Assembly (NCBI RefSeq): GCF_030272615.1
Contig: NC_081411.1
Coordinates: 185,116,449-185,180,448, forward strand
Length of the DNA: 64,000 nucleotides
Source of the DNA: Cryptomeria japonica
Taxonomy: Eukaryota; Streptophyta; Pinopsida; Cupressales; Cupressaceae
Reading direction: 5' to 3'
Shown: positions 12,096 to 24,309 of the stretch, one piece after another
Position numbering within the stretch: position 1 is the first letter of the stretch
How the letters are laid out: the number at the start of each line of letters is the position of its first letter
Program-made: the position numbers and the translations under genes
Notes under the pieces: generated by a model
What the model was told of the DNA's origin: nothing
Database searches by the model: none
Seen by the model: the letters and a program-made list of their open reading frames with translations, nothing else

Positions 12096-13109
12096 TTCAA
12101 GGAGCGGTTGAGGCTTTCTTGAATGATGTGTAGAGATTGTTATGTAATCCAATGGTCATACCTGAACTGACTTGTTTGTAATCTCTATGAGAGAATTAGG
12201 TTTGTGTTGTGTTATCAAACTAATTGATTTGTTTATAAGGTTGATGAGTTGTTTTTGTTTAGAGAGTTGGCAAATTCGAATTGAGTGTGCAGTTTTTGAG
12301 CCAGATGATGTATTTGTAGTTTGTGTAAAAGTAGATGAGAGAATGAAAAGGATCTGAACAAGCAAGTGAAGTGTTATTCTAACATATCAACAAACCCCTA
12401 TTATTTTTTAACAATTACAACAATAAAATCCCCTAATTGGGTAAGCTCTAACAAGCTTTGTGCTATTCAAATCCTCTAACCAGGTGATCCATTAGCTTGG
12501 ATTATAAATCCTTTAAAAATGTTACTCCTCACAAGGTATTGCTTCTAACAAGGCATTATAGTCAATCCCTTAACCGGGTGGTCCCTATCAGGATCTGTTC
12601 TTAATAGAACCTGTTGTAAAAGATTTAACAGGCTTGGCTCCTAACAAGGTGAACTTTAGAAGAGTTTAAATAGTTATCTTGTGAGTCTCATCTCATCATT
12701 TTTTTCCCATTTCGGTTTCCACATCAAAATTATTGTGTCAAGTGGTGAATGTTTTTGTGGTTATGTTTCTATAATTGAATTGCTTAACTACTTAAATCAC
12801 TTTGATAAGTTATGTTAACTGGTAACAATCTGAAATAAGGTTTTACTTATGTCAAGTAAAAGTATTTGGATGATTGTAAGTTTCAAGTTTTTTACTGTTA
12901 ACTATTGTAACAGTCAACTAGTTTATCTTGACAGCTTTATTTTGACAGAGATATTTTATTTAAGTTCAGTAGTTTAACTTATTAGTTTCAAAGTTTACTT
13001 GAGAGGATATTTTTGAGTAAGGTGAAATTTTATCAGTTTTTCTATCTACTGATTCACCCCCCCTCCTCTCTATAATTGACTTGATCCTTAGCCTTTCATC
13101 ATACCATCA
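12096..13109 (+). repeat. LTR remnant G (solo or truncated LTR) inside gypsy C pol
   Basis: About 1 kb of non-coding DNA between RT and integrase of C. It resembles a copia-type LTR: phrases such as CCTCTAACCAGGTGATCC and TTTTTCCCATTTCGG recall the B LTR, and the U5 motif GATTCACCCCCCCTCC lies at 13051-13066, about 40 bp from a possible CA end near 13109. No clean TG start or target duplication was found. C sequence of roughly RNase H length is gone, so insertion was accompanied or followed by a deletion. Confidence 0.6.
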
Positions 13110-14110
13110 GAATATATTCGTCGACAATGGAAATATAGTCCTACCAGTTTGCTAGGAAATGTCATAAGTGCCATATTCATGGCAATCTTATATATGCACC
13201 AACACAAGAACTGCAACCATTCACTACATCATGACCTTTTTGCCAATGGGGACTCAACCTAGTAGGAAAGATTCATCCTTCCTCATTAAATTGAGACAAG
13301 TTTATTATCACATCCACTGAGTACTTCACCAAGTGGATTGAGGTAGTTCCATTGACTACAGTGACTGACAAGAAGATAGCTTCCTTCATTCTGAATTACC
13401 TCATCTGTCGTTATGGCATCCCTAGGTCTATTGTCACATATAATGGACAACCTTTCAAAAATCAATATGTACAAGAACTTTGTGAATGATTCCATATCCA
13501 ACATCTCTTTTCAACACCTTACTATACATAAGTGAATGACCAAGCAGAGGCCTCAAACAAAACAATCCTAAAAATCCTCAAGAAGACAGTGAATAACATT
13601 GGTAAAGATTAGCATGTCCACCTTAATCCTGCAATTTGGACCTACAAAACAAGTATTTGCACACCTAGAGGAGCTACACCATACTCATTGGTGTATGGAT
13701 CAGAACATATCCTATCTATTGAGGTAGAGATTCCATCACTCTAGGTGTCATTGAAAGGCCTCATTCCAGATGAGGAATATCGAGTCAACAAATTGCAAGA
13801 GCTAGAGATGCTAGATGAATATTGACAACGTTCCTTTGATCATCTCAAGCCATATCAGCAATGAATGTGTTGAAGCTACAATCAAAAGGTCATACCATGA
13901 GCATTCAAGGTTGGTGATCTATTCCTAAAGGAAAATCCTCAGAATCAACAAGATCGAGAAAATAAGGGGAAATTTGAACTCAACTAGTTGGGACCCTTTG
14001 TCATCATATCAGCTTATTGATCAGGGGCATATCAGCTATCAACTTTAGAGGGGGGCATGCTCGCCAATCCAACAAACAACATCCATCTAAAGAAATTATA
14101 CACTTGAGTC
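13110..14110 (+). pseudogene. Integrase of gypsy C (decayed)
   Basis: Begins inside the zinc-binding domain with CHKCHIHGNLIYAP (about 13157-13198). The catalytic core follows, with STEYFTKWIEVVPL, ICRYGIPRSIV, and ASNKTILKILKK (about 13553-13590), which carries the core Glu region. A C-terminal part (GPFVIISAYWSGAYQLSTLEG) ends near 14060. Several stops break it. The N-terminal HH half of the zinc domain is lost with the G junction. It would insert element cDNA in living relatives. Compare the better preserved minus-strand integrase of F at 54038-54788. Confidence 0.82.
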
Positions 14111-16229
14111 ATCTAATACACAGATAAAAAAAGAAAAGAAAAATTAAAAGTCATCAAAAAATCATCGCTAGGGTGAAAACCTAGTAAACAGGCACCCTGT
14201 AGCACAAAAAAATCAAAAAATAAAGAAAAATACAAAAACAAAAGAAAAGAAAAACAAAAAGTGCAATAAAAAGAAGTGGTGAAAACCTGGCAATAGGTAT
14301 TATGTGTGATAGAGAGGCTCCTCTATCTATCAATACTCGCATCATATCTTTGGATCCACCTTATCTAAGCCCATAGCCATCGCATAACACTTATACACGC
14401 ATCATTATCCTGGACATACTTAGCATAGTCACTGTCCTTGATTATCTAAATTAGTTATCTGAATCATATCCTGCCATGGCTTGGTGATCAGTGTACATAT
14501 CCATATCGAAGTGTTACCAACAACAAGGGGCAAACATCCTGACCTCGCTGGGGGAATTTTTCCTTGTGGGTTTTTAAATAAAAGACCAAACACATAGTAA
14601 GACAACAAGGATCACACCAATGCTAGAAGGCTAGACATCACAGACTTGAACTGGTTACAACTAAACAAAATATCCATTTGCAAGATTTTTTATTTGACAA
14701 GAATATATTTCAGATAGCATGCATGCTTACTTATGGTTGTTAATTTTTTCTTATCATATCTCCTAAGAAACTAAAGGATGTCTCCAAGACTAGAGAATAA
14801 AGGAAGGAATGTGCTTCTTTCTTTGTCTTTTATTTGGGAGTGAAGCCTTCTACTATGCAAATTTATTCTATGACATAATCTGGTGGCATATCACTGAGGA
14901 CATTTTGAATTTGCATTGGACAAAGGTTAACTCTTGTCTTTTTATGCAAGCAACACTAAGGTTGTCCTGGTTCAATCATACCTTGATGCTTGTGTCATCT
15001 TGCAATATCAAAATCCATGTAAGTTACACTCAAGTCATTATGGTTCAATTATACCATGATGCTTTTATCAACTTTCAACAAATCGAGGCTCAATAATGAA
15101 AAAAAGGGAAGTAGTGGCAATTTGATCAAAACATATGGCAACACTGTGAATGAGAAAGCATATCATATTCAAGTGGCATTTAGATCATTATCATATCAGG
15201 TTGAGATTGCATTACCATTTTCATTATCATTTTAATCTGCATGAGATTGCATTATCATTTTAATCTGCATCAGCTTGCATTAGTTGTATTAGATTGCACT
15301 ATCATTCCCATAGCTCATCTCATTTCATTCACATTTAGTTGCATTTTTATATCATTTACGAGTGCATTGGTTACATTATAAACATATCGTTATCATTATC
15401 ATTTTATCATTTCACATCTCCTTTTTAAGATACATCTCATACCATTATCATTTTCATTACACATCCCATTTTCATTACACATCTCATTTTCAAGATACAT
15501 CTCATATCATTATCATTATCATTTTACATCTCATTTTCAAGATAATCTCACATCATAGATCATATCCTAATCAAATTTCATTTAGAATACATCATCATTG
15601 CATCTCATATCAAAGTATATTCACATACATGAGCATTCCATATCATATCAAAAGAACATTTTGCATGATAAATGACATCATAAAAAGAATACAAAAATAA
15701 CCAAAACATGATTGCATTCACATATTCATCTGTATACATGCATTTCATTTAGGAGAAAAATGAAAGAAATGCATTCATTGCATATTGCCTACAAAAACAT
15801 ATAGTTAGGCATGATCATAAAAACAACTTTGATCATATCACCTACAAAATATATAGATCATAATATCACATCATCAAACATCACATAGGAAATCATCTGC
15901 ATTATCAAAAAGAAAATCATATAGGTCATAAAGGCATCCATAACATACAGAAGCATAGCTAGTATCATACCATTGTGCACTTGTGTGACCCATGCTGATC
16001 CAAAGGAAAATCAAAGATATAAGCCAAAACAAATCATCAATGAAGCAATAAATATCCAAAATCCCTGGATATCACATCAATAACAAAGTCTATGAATCAG
16101 GAGATATCAACATCTATGAATAAATCAATGTGTGTCATATAAAAGAGAACAATGAAAATACAATATCCATCTCAGGGGAATCATCAGAGAAATAATGATT
16201 TGTGTATAATCAACAAAATGGTACATCAT
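14111..16229 (+). other. 3' non-coding region of gypsy C downstream of integrase
   Basis: Contains GGTGAAAACCTAGTAAACAGG (about 14170) and a second partial copy at 14278, a phrase also present in the 3' region of gypsy F (complement at about 51045-51072). From about 15140 to 15680 it is ATCATTATCATTTT low-complexity DNA. No sense-strand gene is visible. The antisense PMD gene ends near its right edge. Confidence 0.55.
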
Positions 16230-17182
16230 CATCATGTGAGAGGCTAGGAGTGACTATCTCCTGACTTCGACTGCCTAGCCCTAGATCCACCTACACATGC
16301 ACATGCACCACCACTAGGAGGATCTCTCCTAGGACCCATCATACCCTCACTGCCTCCGCATCTCTAAGAGCCCCCACGCTGAGAACTAGTGGCATAACTA
16401 GGGGCATGATGATCTGGTGGCACAGTCTGAAGATACAGAGTCCAATAGTACTTAGCTCACGTCATCTAATCTATAAGACCTTTGATAGTATCCTCGGTAA
16501 CAACCTCTATGGTGACCTATTGTAAAGATTGCACCGTCTCCTCTATGCAGCCTCGTTGCTCTATCTTTGTGTCTCTCTTAGTAGTCACTTGTGCTACCTA
16601 TGCCTACAGTTGAGAAATGTGTCCTTGTTCCTATGTTAGCTATGCATGTAGTCTCTGCATTAGGGACTGCAATCCTACTATTTGTGCTTGTTGTTGATGT
16701 GATGACACTGTGATCCACACTGAAGAAGGCCATGGTACCTCTGAGACATGTATTGTCAATGCATGTGGTGTGCTCACCTATCTTATGGCTAGAGAGGGAA
16801 TATCCAACCTCCTTCGATGTACCAAGGGTTGTACATCCTACTCTTCCTTCACCTCCTCATCAAATCACATGTTTCTTAGTCCTAACCTCCCACCACCCAT
16901 CTCCTCTGACTTTGTCTCCTCATTGAATCCATCATCAAATCTCTCACCACTGCCTCCCACTATTTCTATATCATCTGTCTATACAAGGCCTCCCCAACCT
17001 AGCATCTCTCTCCATACACCACCCCTACCCCTCACCCTACTAGATCTTGCTCCACCTCCTCTCCTATCTCCACTCCTATCCCCACCACCATCCATATGCC
17101 TACCCAAATATCCTTGGTTCTGACCCACTCCTTGATCTCCACTAGGCCTCTCATCACCCTCTCCATACCTCAACCTCTTTGT
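16230..17182 (-). pseudogene. C-terminal part of the antisense PMD protein of gypsy C
   Basis: Continues the minus-strand PMD gene after the copia D insertion. From 17182 down: a Gly/Arg-rich part (GGGDRSGDRRGGGARSSRVR, about 17081-17022), then from about 16690 a glutamine-rich helical stretch (QRLHA, QGHISQL, VAQVTTKRDTKIEQRG) and an Arg/Ser/Gly tail to about 16270. Stops sit where Gln codons are expected, and I saw no frameshift in the helical stretch. The exact stop is uncertain. The N-terminal half with the PMD is at 24310-25560. Confidence 0.6.
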
Positions 17183-18428
17183 TGATAGACAAATCAAATA
17201 ACCAGAAGACAATTGACAAGGGAGGGGGGGTGAATCAGTTGTCTCAGATTACCTAAACATTTAGAAATTAAAATTTTAATACTAGAACCCAAAACATTAA
17301 TACCGAAATACTTAAACCAAATATCAAAATAGAAGCTAAACCAATTAAGCATAAACAATAATCAGATAATAAATACCATCCTCATGATACCAGGATTTGT
17401 ACGTGGAAAACCCAATGAAGGGAAAAACCATGATGGGAAGCCTATCCATAGTCAGATAATACTTTTGCTGTAAGTATGTGAATTACAATTGAGGGGTCTA
17501 CACTTGTAGGAAGGCCAACATCCTAGAGCATACTGCTCATCACAAAAGGAGTCCCACTAACTACATAGAAATCAATACTAGAATCCAGAGAAGTGTTTGA
17601 ACTGCAAAGATAGCATCTCCTTTAGCTGAGTATAGTTTTGGTTAAGCTCAATACCGAAGGACTAAATCATCTTACATAAACCCAACTTGATCTCCAATGA
17701 TCGACCAAATCCTCTACCTGAATGATATTACATTATTTGCATAGATAATCTCCTAATCCCATTCCCATGATATGATCTACAATGAGATCTTACATCATAT
17801 ATATATATATATATACAAACCCACAACCATAAACAATCAAGTCAGCCACCAGATAATAAACCAATTACATAATTACAAAAAAGTTAAGCCTTAGACCAAG
17901 CATATAATATCCAACACATAAGACATCCCAAAAATATGTCGAGAGGTTCAATCCACATGTTGCATTAAGTTGATCCATAACCTAGATCAAATAGGAGCCA
18001 ATATAGGTCCACATACTAAATAAATGATCTCAATTTGCCAAGTCTCGAATAGGATCACCATCAGCATCATGAAACCATACCGGAAGCTGCACCAACACCA
18101 CTTATGCATATCATCAAAGATCTTCATCAAAGCTCTGCTAGTGAAATCCTTGTCGGAACCGCAAGCCAAGCTTCCAAGTAAACAGGATAGCATCTGATCA
18201 CCAAACCAAAACAAACTGACTGAATATGAACATGAGTATCATGAACAAGCCAATTCCATAACCAAACTATACTAGAGTATACCAGATCATGTTGGATCTA
18301 GACCAACTAGAAACTACTCATCCTACCGGGACAAGAAGGGTGTTAGTAAAACATCCACAATAGATAGTGTTGACATCAATGACAAAACATCAATGCAACA
18401 CATAATCAATTCCACCAAATGGCCAACA
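17183..18428 (-). repeat. 3' LTR of D
   Basis: 1246 bp; its upper end is CCAACA (TGTTGG on the minus strand). Matches 23076-24309 along its length. Includes a TA microsatellite at about 17795-17815, shorter in the other LTR (about 23683-23697), and the U5 motif at 17221-17237. Confidence 0.88.
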
Positions 18429-18446
18429 ATCTTCCCCTTTGGCATT
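18429..18446 (-). promoter_or_regulatory. Polypurine tract of D
   Basis: The minus strand reads GCCAAAGGGGAAGAT directly before the LTR start TGTTGG. This primes plus-strand DNA synthesis. The same context occurs in E (42147 on) and in B (63418-63430). Confidence 0.85.
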
Positions 18447-18822
18447 GATGGCAACACTAGATGTAAAAAAAATTCAAGTACCAAGAAATGCCAAAAATGT
18501 CTCCCCCAATAGAAGACAACCAACAATCTAACACATATAGATATAGCAATAAAGTTCAGAAACAAAGACCAAAATCCTCTGGTGAATGATATCTTTGTAA
18601 AGCTCTTAGTTACACATATATCTCTCACCATAATGTATTCAGCTCCTTAATTTTTTCTTTTTCACATCAATGCCATAAATCTGACAAAAATATCAAAGCA
18701 AAAACATAAACCACTAAAAGACAAAGCTAACTACTCCCCCTGAGCATTAGCATCTCCACATCAGTATCAGAATGAATAGTATCTGTGATTATGCATACCG
18801 AACTAATGCTAAACTACATCAA

Positions 18823-19445
18823 TCAAGTCTCTACCAAAGGGACAGAAACTCCCAATATGTCTCTGAAGTACTCAAATGATTCCTTAGGCAAAGGTTTAGT
18901 GAAGATATCTGCAATCTTCTCTTTAGTGTTCACATAAACCAATCTAACTTCACTTTCTTCCACCTTTTCCTTCAGAAAGTTGTACTTAATAGATATGTGC
19001 TTTGTCTTAGAATGAAATACCAGATTATTTGATATATGAATAGCAGCAGAGTTATCATAGTGATTAACTACCAGTCCATTACAATCCACCTTTATATCCT
19101 TCAACATTTTCTTCATCCATAAAACTTGTGTGCAGTCAGTAGAAGCAACAACATACTCAACTTCAATAGCATATAAAGAAGTACATGATTGTTTCTTATT
19201 GATCCATGAAACAATTTTCTTTCCATGAAAGAAAGCTCCACTGGAATTACTTTTTCGGTCATCAATATCTCTAGCCCAATCAGCATCTGTAAATGCACAT
19301 AAAGTGAATTTATCATCCTTAGGGTACCATAAACCATATTTTGATGTACCTTGCAAGTATCTAAATTTTTTTTCACCGCACTCTCATGATTTTCTCTCGG
19401 ATCACTCTGAAATCTTGATACAATAAAAACAACATTCATAATGCC
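18823..19445 (-). pseudogene. RNase H domain of D pol
   Basis: RNase H degrades the RNA of the RNA-DNA hybrid in reverse transcription. The open stretch 19356-18823 shows the copia RNase H landmarks: FTDADWARDIDDRKSNSSG (first catalytic Asp in FTDADWA), VEYVVASTDCTQVLWM (Glu position), YDNSAAIHISNN, HSKTKHISIKYNFLKEKVE, and the closing ADIFTKPLPKESFEYFRDIL. The final Asp-containing ADIFTK block is intact. It is one of the best-kept domains here, but frame breaks upstream cut it off from the rest of pol. Confidence 0.88.
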
Positions 19446-19449
19446 AAGC

Positions 19450-20303
19450 CTAGTCTAAGTCAAATAAAGTTCCAATCATAGATTTGTATCTTGTAGGATT
19501 TACCGGTGCAGAAATATATTTCCTTGTCAATTTCTCACTTGTTATCATAGGAGTAGTTACCGGTTTAGAATCTCCCATACCAAATTTCTTCAAAAATTCC
19601 CTAGAATACTTAGTTTGACAGATAAAAATACCTTTGTTAGTCTGAGTAATCCGCAAACCTAAGAAAAATTTCAATTCCCCAATCATAGACATTTCAAATT
19701 GATTCTCCATATTTCTAGCAAATTACATGCACAACTTATCTTCACCTCCAATAATGTCATCAACAAATATTTCAATAATATATCATCATCAGTGATCTTA
19801 TAATATAAATTACTGTTAGCATTACCCTTAGTAAAACCAAGCTTCAAAATATATTTATCCAACCTTGCATACCAAGCTCTAGGTTCCTGTTTCAATCCAT
19901 ATAAATATTTCCTTAACCTATAAACCATGTTTGTATCATCTAACAGTGAAAAACCATCAGGTTTCTCAATATAAACTTCCTCATCAAGATCCACATTCAA
20001 AAATGCACACTTAACATCCATTTGATAAACCTTGTAGTTTTTATGGGCAGCATAGGCAAGAAATAATCTTATAGCTTCAATCCTAGCTACAGGTGAAAAA
20101 TTCTCTCCATAATCAATTCCTTCCTTCTGAGAATATCCTTTACAAACCAATCTAGCCTTATTCCTTACAACTTTACCATCCTTATTCAATTTATTCCTAA
20201 AAACCCATTTAGTTCCTATAACATTCTTATTTTTAGGTTGGGGAACCAAAGTCCATGTGTTTTTTTTCTCAATCTGATCTAATTCTTCATCCATAGCTTT
20301 CAA
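19450..20303 (-). pseudogene. Reverse transcriptase of D (frameshifted at the active site)
   Basis: Starts in the [20 protein letters not shown] region (about 20250) and continues through [47 protein letters not shown] and [18 protein letters not shown] (usually LYGLKQAPRAWY). The YVDD block near 19780 is broken by a frame change; the protein resumes as [20 protein letters not shown] at about 19700. All named blocks are standard for copia RT (RVT_2). E has the same region with LFDD. Confidence 0.88.
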
Positions 20304-20399
20304 CCAATATTAGTCTTTACATGCCTCAATTCTTGATACCGGTTCAACTTTAGAAATTAAACATACCTCATTACTTGCCAGTCTTCTTCTTGTCATCAC

Positions 20400-21528
20400 T
20401 CCATTATTTTTATCCCAAATGATCTGATCTTCAAAATGATTTAATCTCACATACCTAGGAGTCCTCTAACTCTATGTTCCTCTTCCCAGTTCTTTAGTTA
20501 ACATAGAATTTTCTTATACTATCAAAGTAACTAGTTCAACACTCTATTCTAGTAAAGGTGCTAACGGTTCAGATATAATCATTTCTACTATCGGTTCCTT
20601 CTTATAAGCTCTAATTTGACTTTTGTTATGCTCATCCACCTTGACATTAGTGCTCTCCACAATTATTTGTAATCTTTTGTTATAATATCTATATACTTTG
20701 CTTTCATTAGAATAAGCAAGAAATGTGCCTTCATCACATCTAGGATCAAATTTTTCAATAATATAATCTCTCCTGATATAACATTTACTACCAAAGATTC
20801 TAAAATACTTAACTGTAGGTGTATTACCAAACCATAATTCATAAGGTGTCTTACTAGTTTCTCCTTTTATATGTACTTAGTTAAATGTATAAATTGTTGC
20901 ACTCACTGCTTCTTTCTAGTAGATATGAGGTAGACTAGCTCTCATAATCATTGTTCTAGCAACATCCAAGATAGTTTTGTTCTTCCTTTCCACAACTCCA
21001 TTTTATTGAGGTGAATAGAAAATTGTCTCCTTATATCATGCTTGTCACAAAAGTTATTAAACTCACCGATGTGAATTCTCCACCATGATCTGACCTTAAA
21101 AATTTAATCTTCAATCCTATCTTAGTTTCCACTTTCTCCTTAAAGAGTTTAAACTTTTCAAATGCCTTAGATTTCTTCATTAGAAAAGTAACCCACATCA
21201 TTCTAGAAGAATCATCAAGGATTAGCATAAAATATCTATCACCTTGACAACTTTTAACTCTAGCAGGGCCACACAAATCGATATGAATAAGATCAAGAAC
21301 ATCATTAGATTTATCTTGTATACTCCTAATAGAGGCTCTAACCTATTTACCTATTTGGCATTCTTTACATACCAGATTATAGGGCTTCACAATCTTAAGT
21401 ATATCTCTAACTTCCATAGTTGAACTGATCTTTACAATGCAATCCAAATTCACATGACACAACCTCTTATTCCATAGCCAACTCTCATTAGTTTGTGCAA
21501 TCAAACATGTCTTCTCACCAAAATTCAA
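20400..21528 (-). pseudogene. Integrase of D (zinc domain, core and C-terminal part)
   Basis: GAG-pre-integrase/zinc region at 21528-21343: LWNKRLCHVNLD and LVCKECQIGK carry the HHCC-type residues. The core at 21276-21031 has YFMLILDDSSRMMWVTFL with the first core Asp and RSDHGGEF with the second. The C-terminal part near 20870-20640 includes the conserved FRIFGSKCYI and FDPRCDEGTFL blocks. A stop and frame changes separate the pieces. E lacks most of this segment. Confidence 0.82.
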
Positions 21529-21989
21529 ATGAAATATATTACCTTTTTATGTGTACCGGTTGCAATCTCCAAACTAGATCTACTAGTGATTTTGCATTTA
21601 CCATCTTTGAACTGTAATTGAAATCGCTTATCCACCAATTGTTCTACACTCAAAATATTATACCTCAAGCCTTCAACATAATAAACATTGTCAGTATTGT
21701 TCTTACCATCCAATGATATAGTTCCTTTTCCTTTGATCATACATGCTTTGTCATCTTCAAATCTAACTAGACCGCCATCATATTATTGCAAAGATAGAAA
21801 CTTCCCTTTATCTCCAGTCATATGGTGTGAACATCCACTATCAATTACCCATTCATCCTTATCTTCAATTTTGGAAGCAAGTGTCATCTCTTTAGGTACA
21901 TTCTCTTCTAGTGCCAGAACATCTTCCTTGATAGCCAAGAACACCCATTCCTTTCCATTTCCAGAACCACTAGTAGAGTCTTCTGCCAA
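21529..21989 (-). pseudogene. Protease of D pol
   Basis: Copia-type aspartic protease: WVIDSGCSHHMTGDKGKF at about 21845-21792 (catalytic D-S-G plus the usual CSHHMTG), followed by a beta-rich stretch with KGKGTISLDGKNNTDNVYYV and LRYNILSVEQLVDK (21740-21620). It lies in the same frame as the gag part upstream. One stop lies between the two halves. Confidence 0.85.
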
Positions 21990-22039
21990 TTCATCATCGG
22001 AATCAGTAATTCCTTACTCATCCACTATGTAGCAGGACT

Positions 22040-23017
22040 TGTCTCTTTTTTTCCTATACTTTTACTTGTTCTGATATCCAATGTTAGGCTTAAAAGATCT
22101 TCTAACTATTTCCTCAAATCTTGAATTCCTTTCAGGACATCTAGATGCAAAATGACCAATCTTATTACATACAAAACATTTAAAAAGTGCTTTTCATTCA
22201 TACTTACTTCCTATCAGTCCTTTAGGTACTTTTCTAGCTAATAGAGCTTCAAGTTACTCAAATTCTTCATCTTCTCTCTTCATATCATCTAATTCTTTTG
22301 CATATAAAGCTCTCCAATATTGCTTAGTGATTGATGATACAGATGCATGAAAAGAAGGTTCAGACTTCACAGCTCCAGAAGGTCCAAATTCTTTAAGCTC
22401 AAAAGAAGATAATTTCCCAACCCAAGTATCTTTGTTGATAGATGTATTAGCCATTGTATTTAACTCATTAATAGAAGTAGCCTTGATCTTTTAAGTTGGT
22501 GGTAGGGTTCTCGGGACTTTACAAAAAAAATCATCTTCACTCAGAGTTCTACCACAACATTGAATTCCCATAACAATCTCAATTACCCTTTCCATGAATG
22601 TAGTAATCCTTTCATCTTCTTCCATCTTTAGGTTTTCATATCTCACCCGGTAACCATCAAGTTTAGAAATCTTCATTGTAGGGTCACCTTCATTAAGAGT
22701 CTCCAACTTATCCCATATAGCCTTTTGCCATTCAATCTCATTATTTGTTGATCAGAAAGTGCACACAAGAGGGCTTCTCTTGCTCTACAATCATTCTCAA
22801 GCTCCTTATCCAAGTTTGTCAGAGGAGGATTGTCAGGTGCCATATTATAAGGTGTAACACCATTCTGTGTGATCTCCCAAGTCTCCTTGCCAAGACATCT
22901 CATATGAGTCTCCATCTAAATCTTCCATACTGTGTAATTTGTTTCATCAAGCCTAGGAATATCTCTCTGAAAGATAGCTCCAAATGAACTGGATGAACTT
23001 GAAGTGATAGTCACCAT
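22040..23017 (-). pseudogene. gag of D (frameshifted)
   Basis: Capsid-type gag of copia elements (UBN2-like). The likely start is the ATG at 23017-23015, about 60 bp inside the primer site. METHMRCLGKETWEI (about 22915), the ENDCRAREALLCALSDQ block, DGYRVRYENLKMEEDERITTFMERV, LSEDDFFCKVPRTLPPT and VGKLSSFELKEFGPS follow. The zinc knuckle CFVCNKIGHFASRCPERN is at about 22185-22130. One frame change near 22700 and single stops elsewhere. Confidence 0.82.
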
Positions 23018-23060
23018 AGGATCTTCCTCAAGTAGTTAAGCTTTCTGCATAGAGGACCAA

Positions 23061-23075
23061 CACTCTGATACCAAC
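23061..23075 (-). promoter_or_regulatory. Primer binding site of D
   Basis: The minus strand reads GTTGGTATCAGAGTG next to the LTR edge at 23076, matching the initiator-Met-tRNA site. Confidence 0.88.
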
Positions 23076-24309
23076 TATTAGACAATTTAAATAACTTGAA
23101 GAGAACTGAGAGGGGGGTTGAATTAGTTGTCTCAAATTACCAGAACATTTAGAAATTAAAAATTTAATACCGAAACCCAAAACATTAATACCAGAATTAT
23201 TAAACCAAATACCGGAATAGCAGTTAAACCAATTAAGTATAAACAATATTCAGAGAATAAATACCATCCACATGACACCAAGATTTGTACATGGAAAACC
23301 TGGTAAAGGGAAAAACCATGGTGGGAATCCTACCCATAATCAAATAATACTTCTACAATAAGTATGTGAATTAGAATTGAGGGGCCTGCACTTGCAGGAA
23401 GGCCAATAGCCTAGAGCGTACTGCTCATCACAAAGGAGTTTCACTAACTACATAAAAATCAAGACTACACTCTAGAGAATCATTTGAACTCCAAAGACAG
23501 CATCTCCTATGCCTCAGTACAGTTCTAATTAAGCTCAATACCAGAGGAATAAATCCTCTTACATAAACCCAACTCGACCTCCAATGGTTGACCAAATCCT
23601 CTAGCTGAATGATATTACATTATTCGCACATATAATCTCCTAATCCCATTGCCATCATATGATCTACAATGAGCTCTTACATCATATATATATATACAAA
23701 CCCTCAACTATAAACAATCAGGACAGCCACCAAACAATAAATCAATTACATAATTACAAAACATGTCAGCCTTAGACCAAACAAATAATATCCAACACAT
23801 AAGACATCCCGAAAACACATCGAGAGGTCCAATCCACACGTTACATTAATCTGGTCCATAACATAGATCAACCGGAACCCAATATAGGTCCACATGCTAA
23901 AGAAATGATCTCCATTTGCTAAGTCTTGAACATGATCACCATCAACATCCTGAAACCATACCAGAAGCTACACCAACGCCACTTATGCATATCATCAAAG
24001 ATCTTCATCATATCTCTTCCAGTGAAACCTTCGTCGGAACTGCAAGCCAAGCTTCCAAGTAAACAGGATAGCATCTGATCACCAGACCGAAACCAACTGA
24101 TTGAATATGAATATGAGTATCATGAATAAGACAAATCCAAAACCAAACTATATTAGAGCGTATCAGATCATGTCGAATCTAGACCAACCAGAAACTACTC
24201 ATCCTACCGGGACCAGAAAGGTGTTGGTAAAGCATCCAAAACATCTGGTGCTGACATCAATGAAAAAACATCAATGCAACACATAATCAATTCCACCAAA
24301 TGACCAATA
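23076..24309 (-). repeat. 5' LTR of D
   Basis: 1234 bp. The plus strand begins TATTAGAC (expected TGTTAGAC) and ends CCAATA (expected CCAACA), so both end dinucleotides carry a transition. U5 motif at 23108-23125. Aligns with 17183-18428. Confidence 0.87.

Larger units (their letters stand above)
17183..24309 (-). mobile_element. Ty1/copia element D, structurally complete
   Basis: Minus-strand element with LTRs at both ends (5' LTR 23076-24309, 3' LTR 17183-18428), Met-tRNA primer site, gag, protease, integrase, reverse transcriptase, RNase H and polypurine tract in Ty1/copia order. Its internal sequence is closely related to element E. The PPT phrase CCAAAGGGGAAGAT before TGTTGG is of the SIRE-like kind. 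Target duplication is unclear: TTTGT precedes 17183 and GTCAT follows 24309. It inserted into the antisense PMD gene of gypsy C, whose reading resumes on both sides. Confidence 0.88.

Noticed and set aside
15362-15700. 112-codon His/Ile/Ser-rich frame
   Set aside because: Low-complexity ATCATT repeat sequence; composition is explained by the repeat.
16710-17212. Plus-strand Ser/Pro/Leu-rich frame of 137 codons
   Set aside because: It is the shadow of the Gly/Arg-rich C-terminus of the antisense PMD protein on the minus strand.
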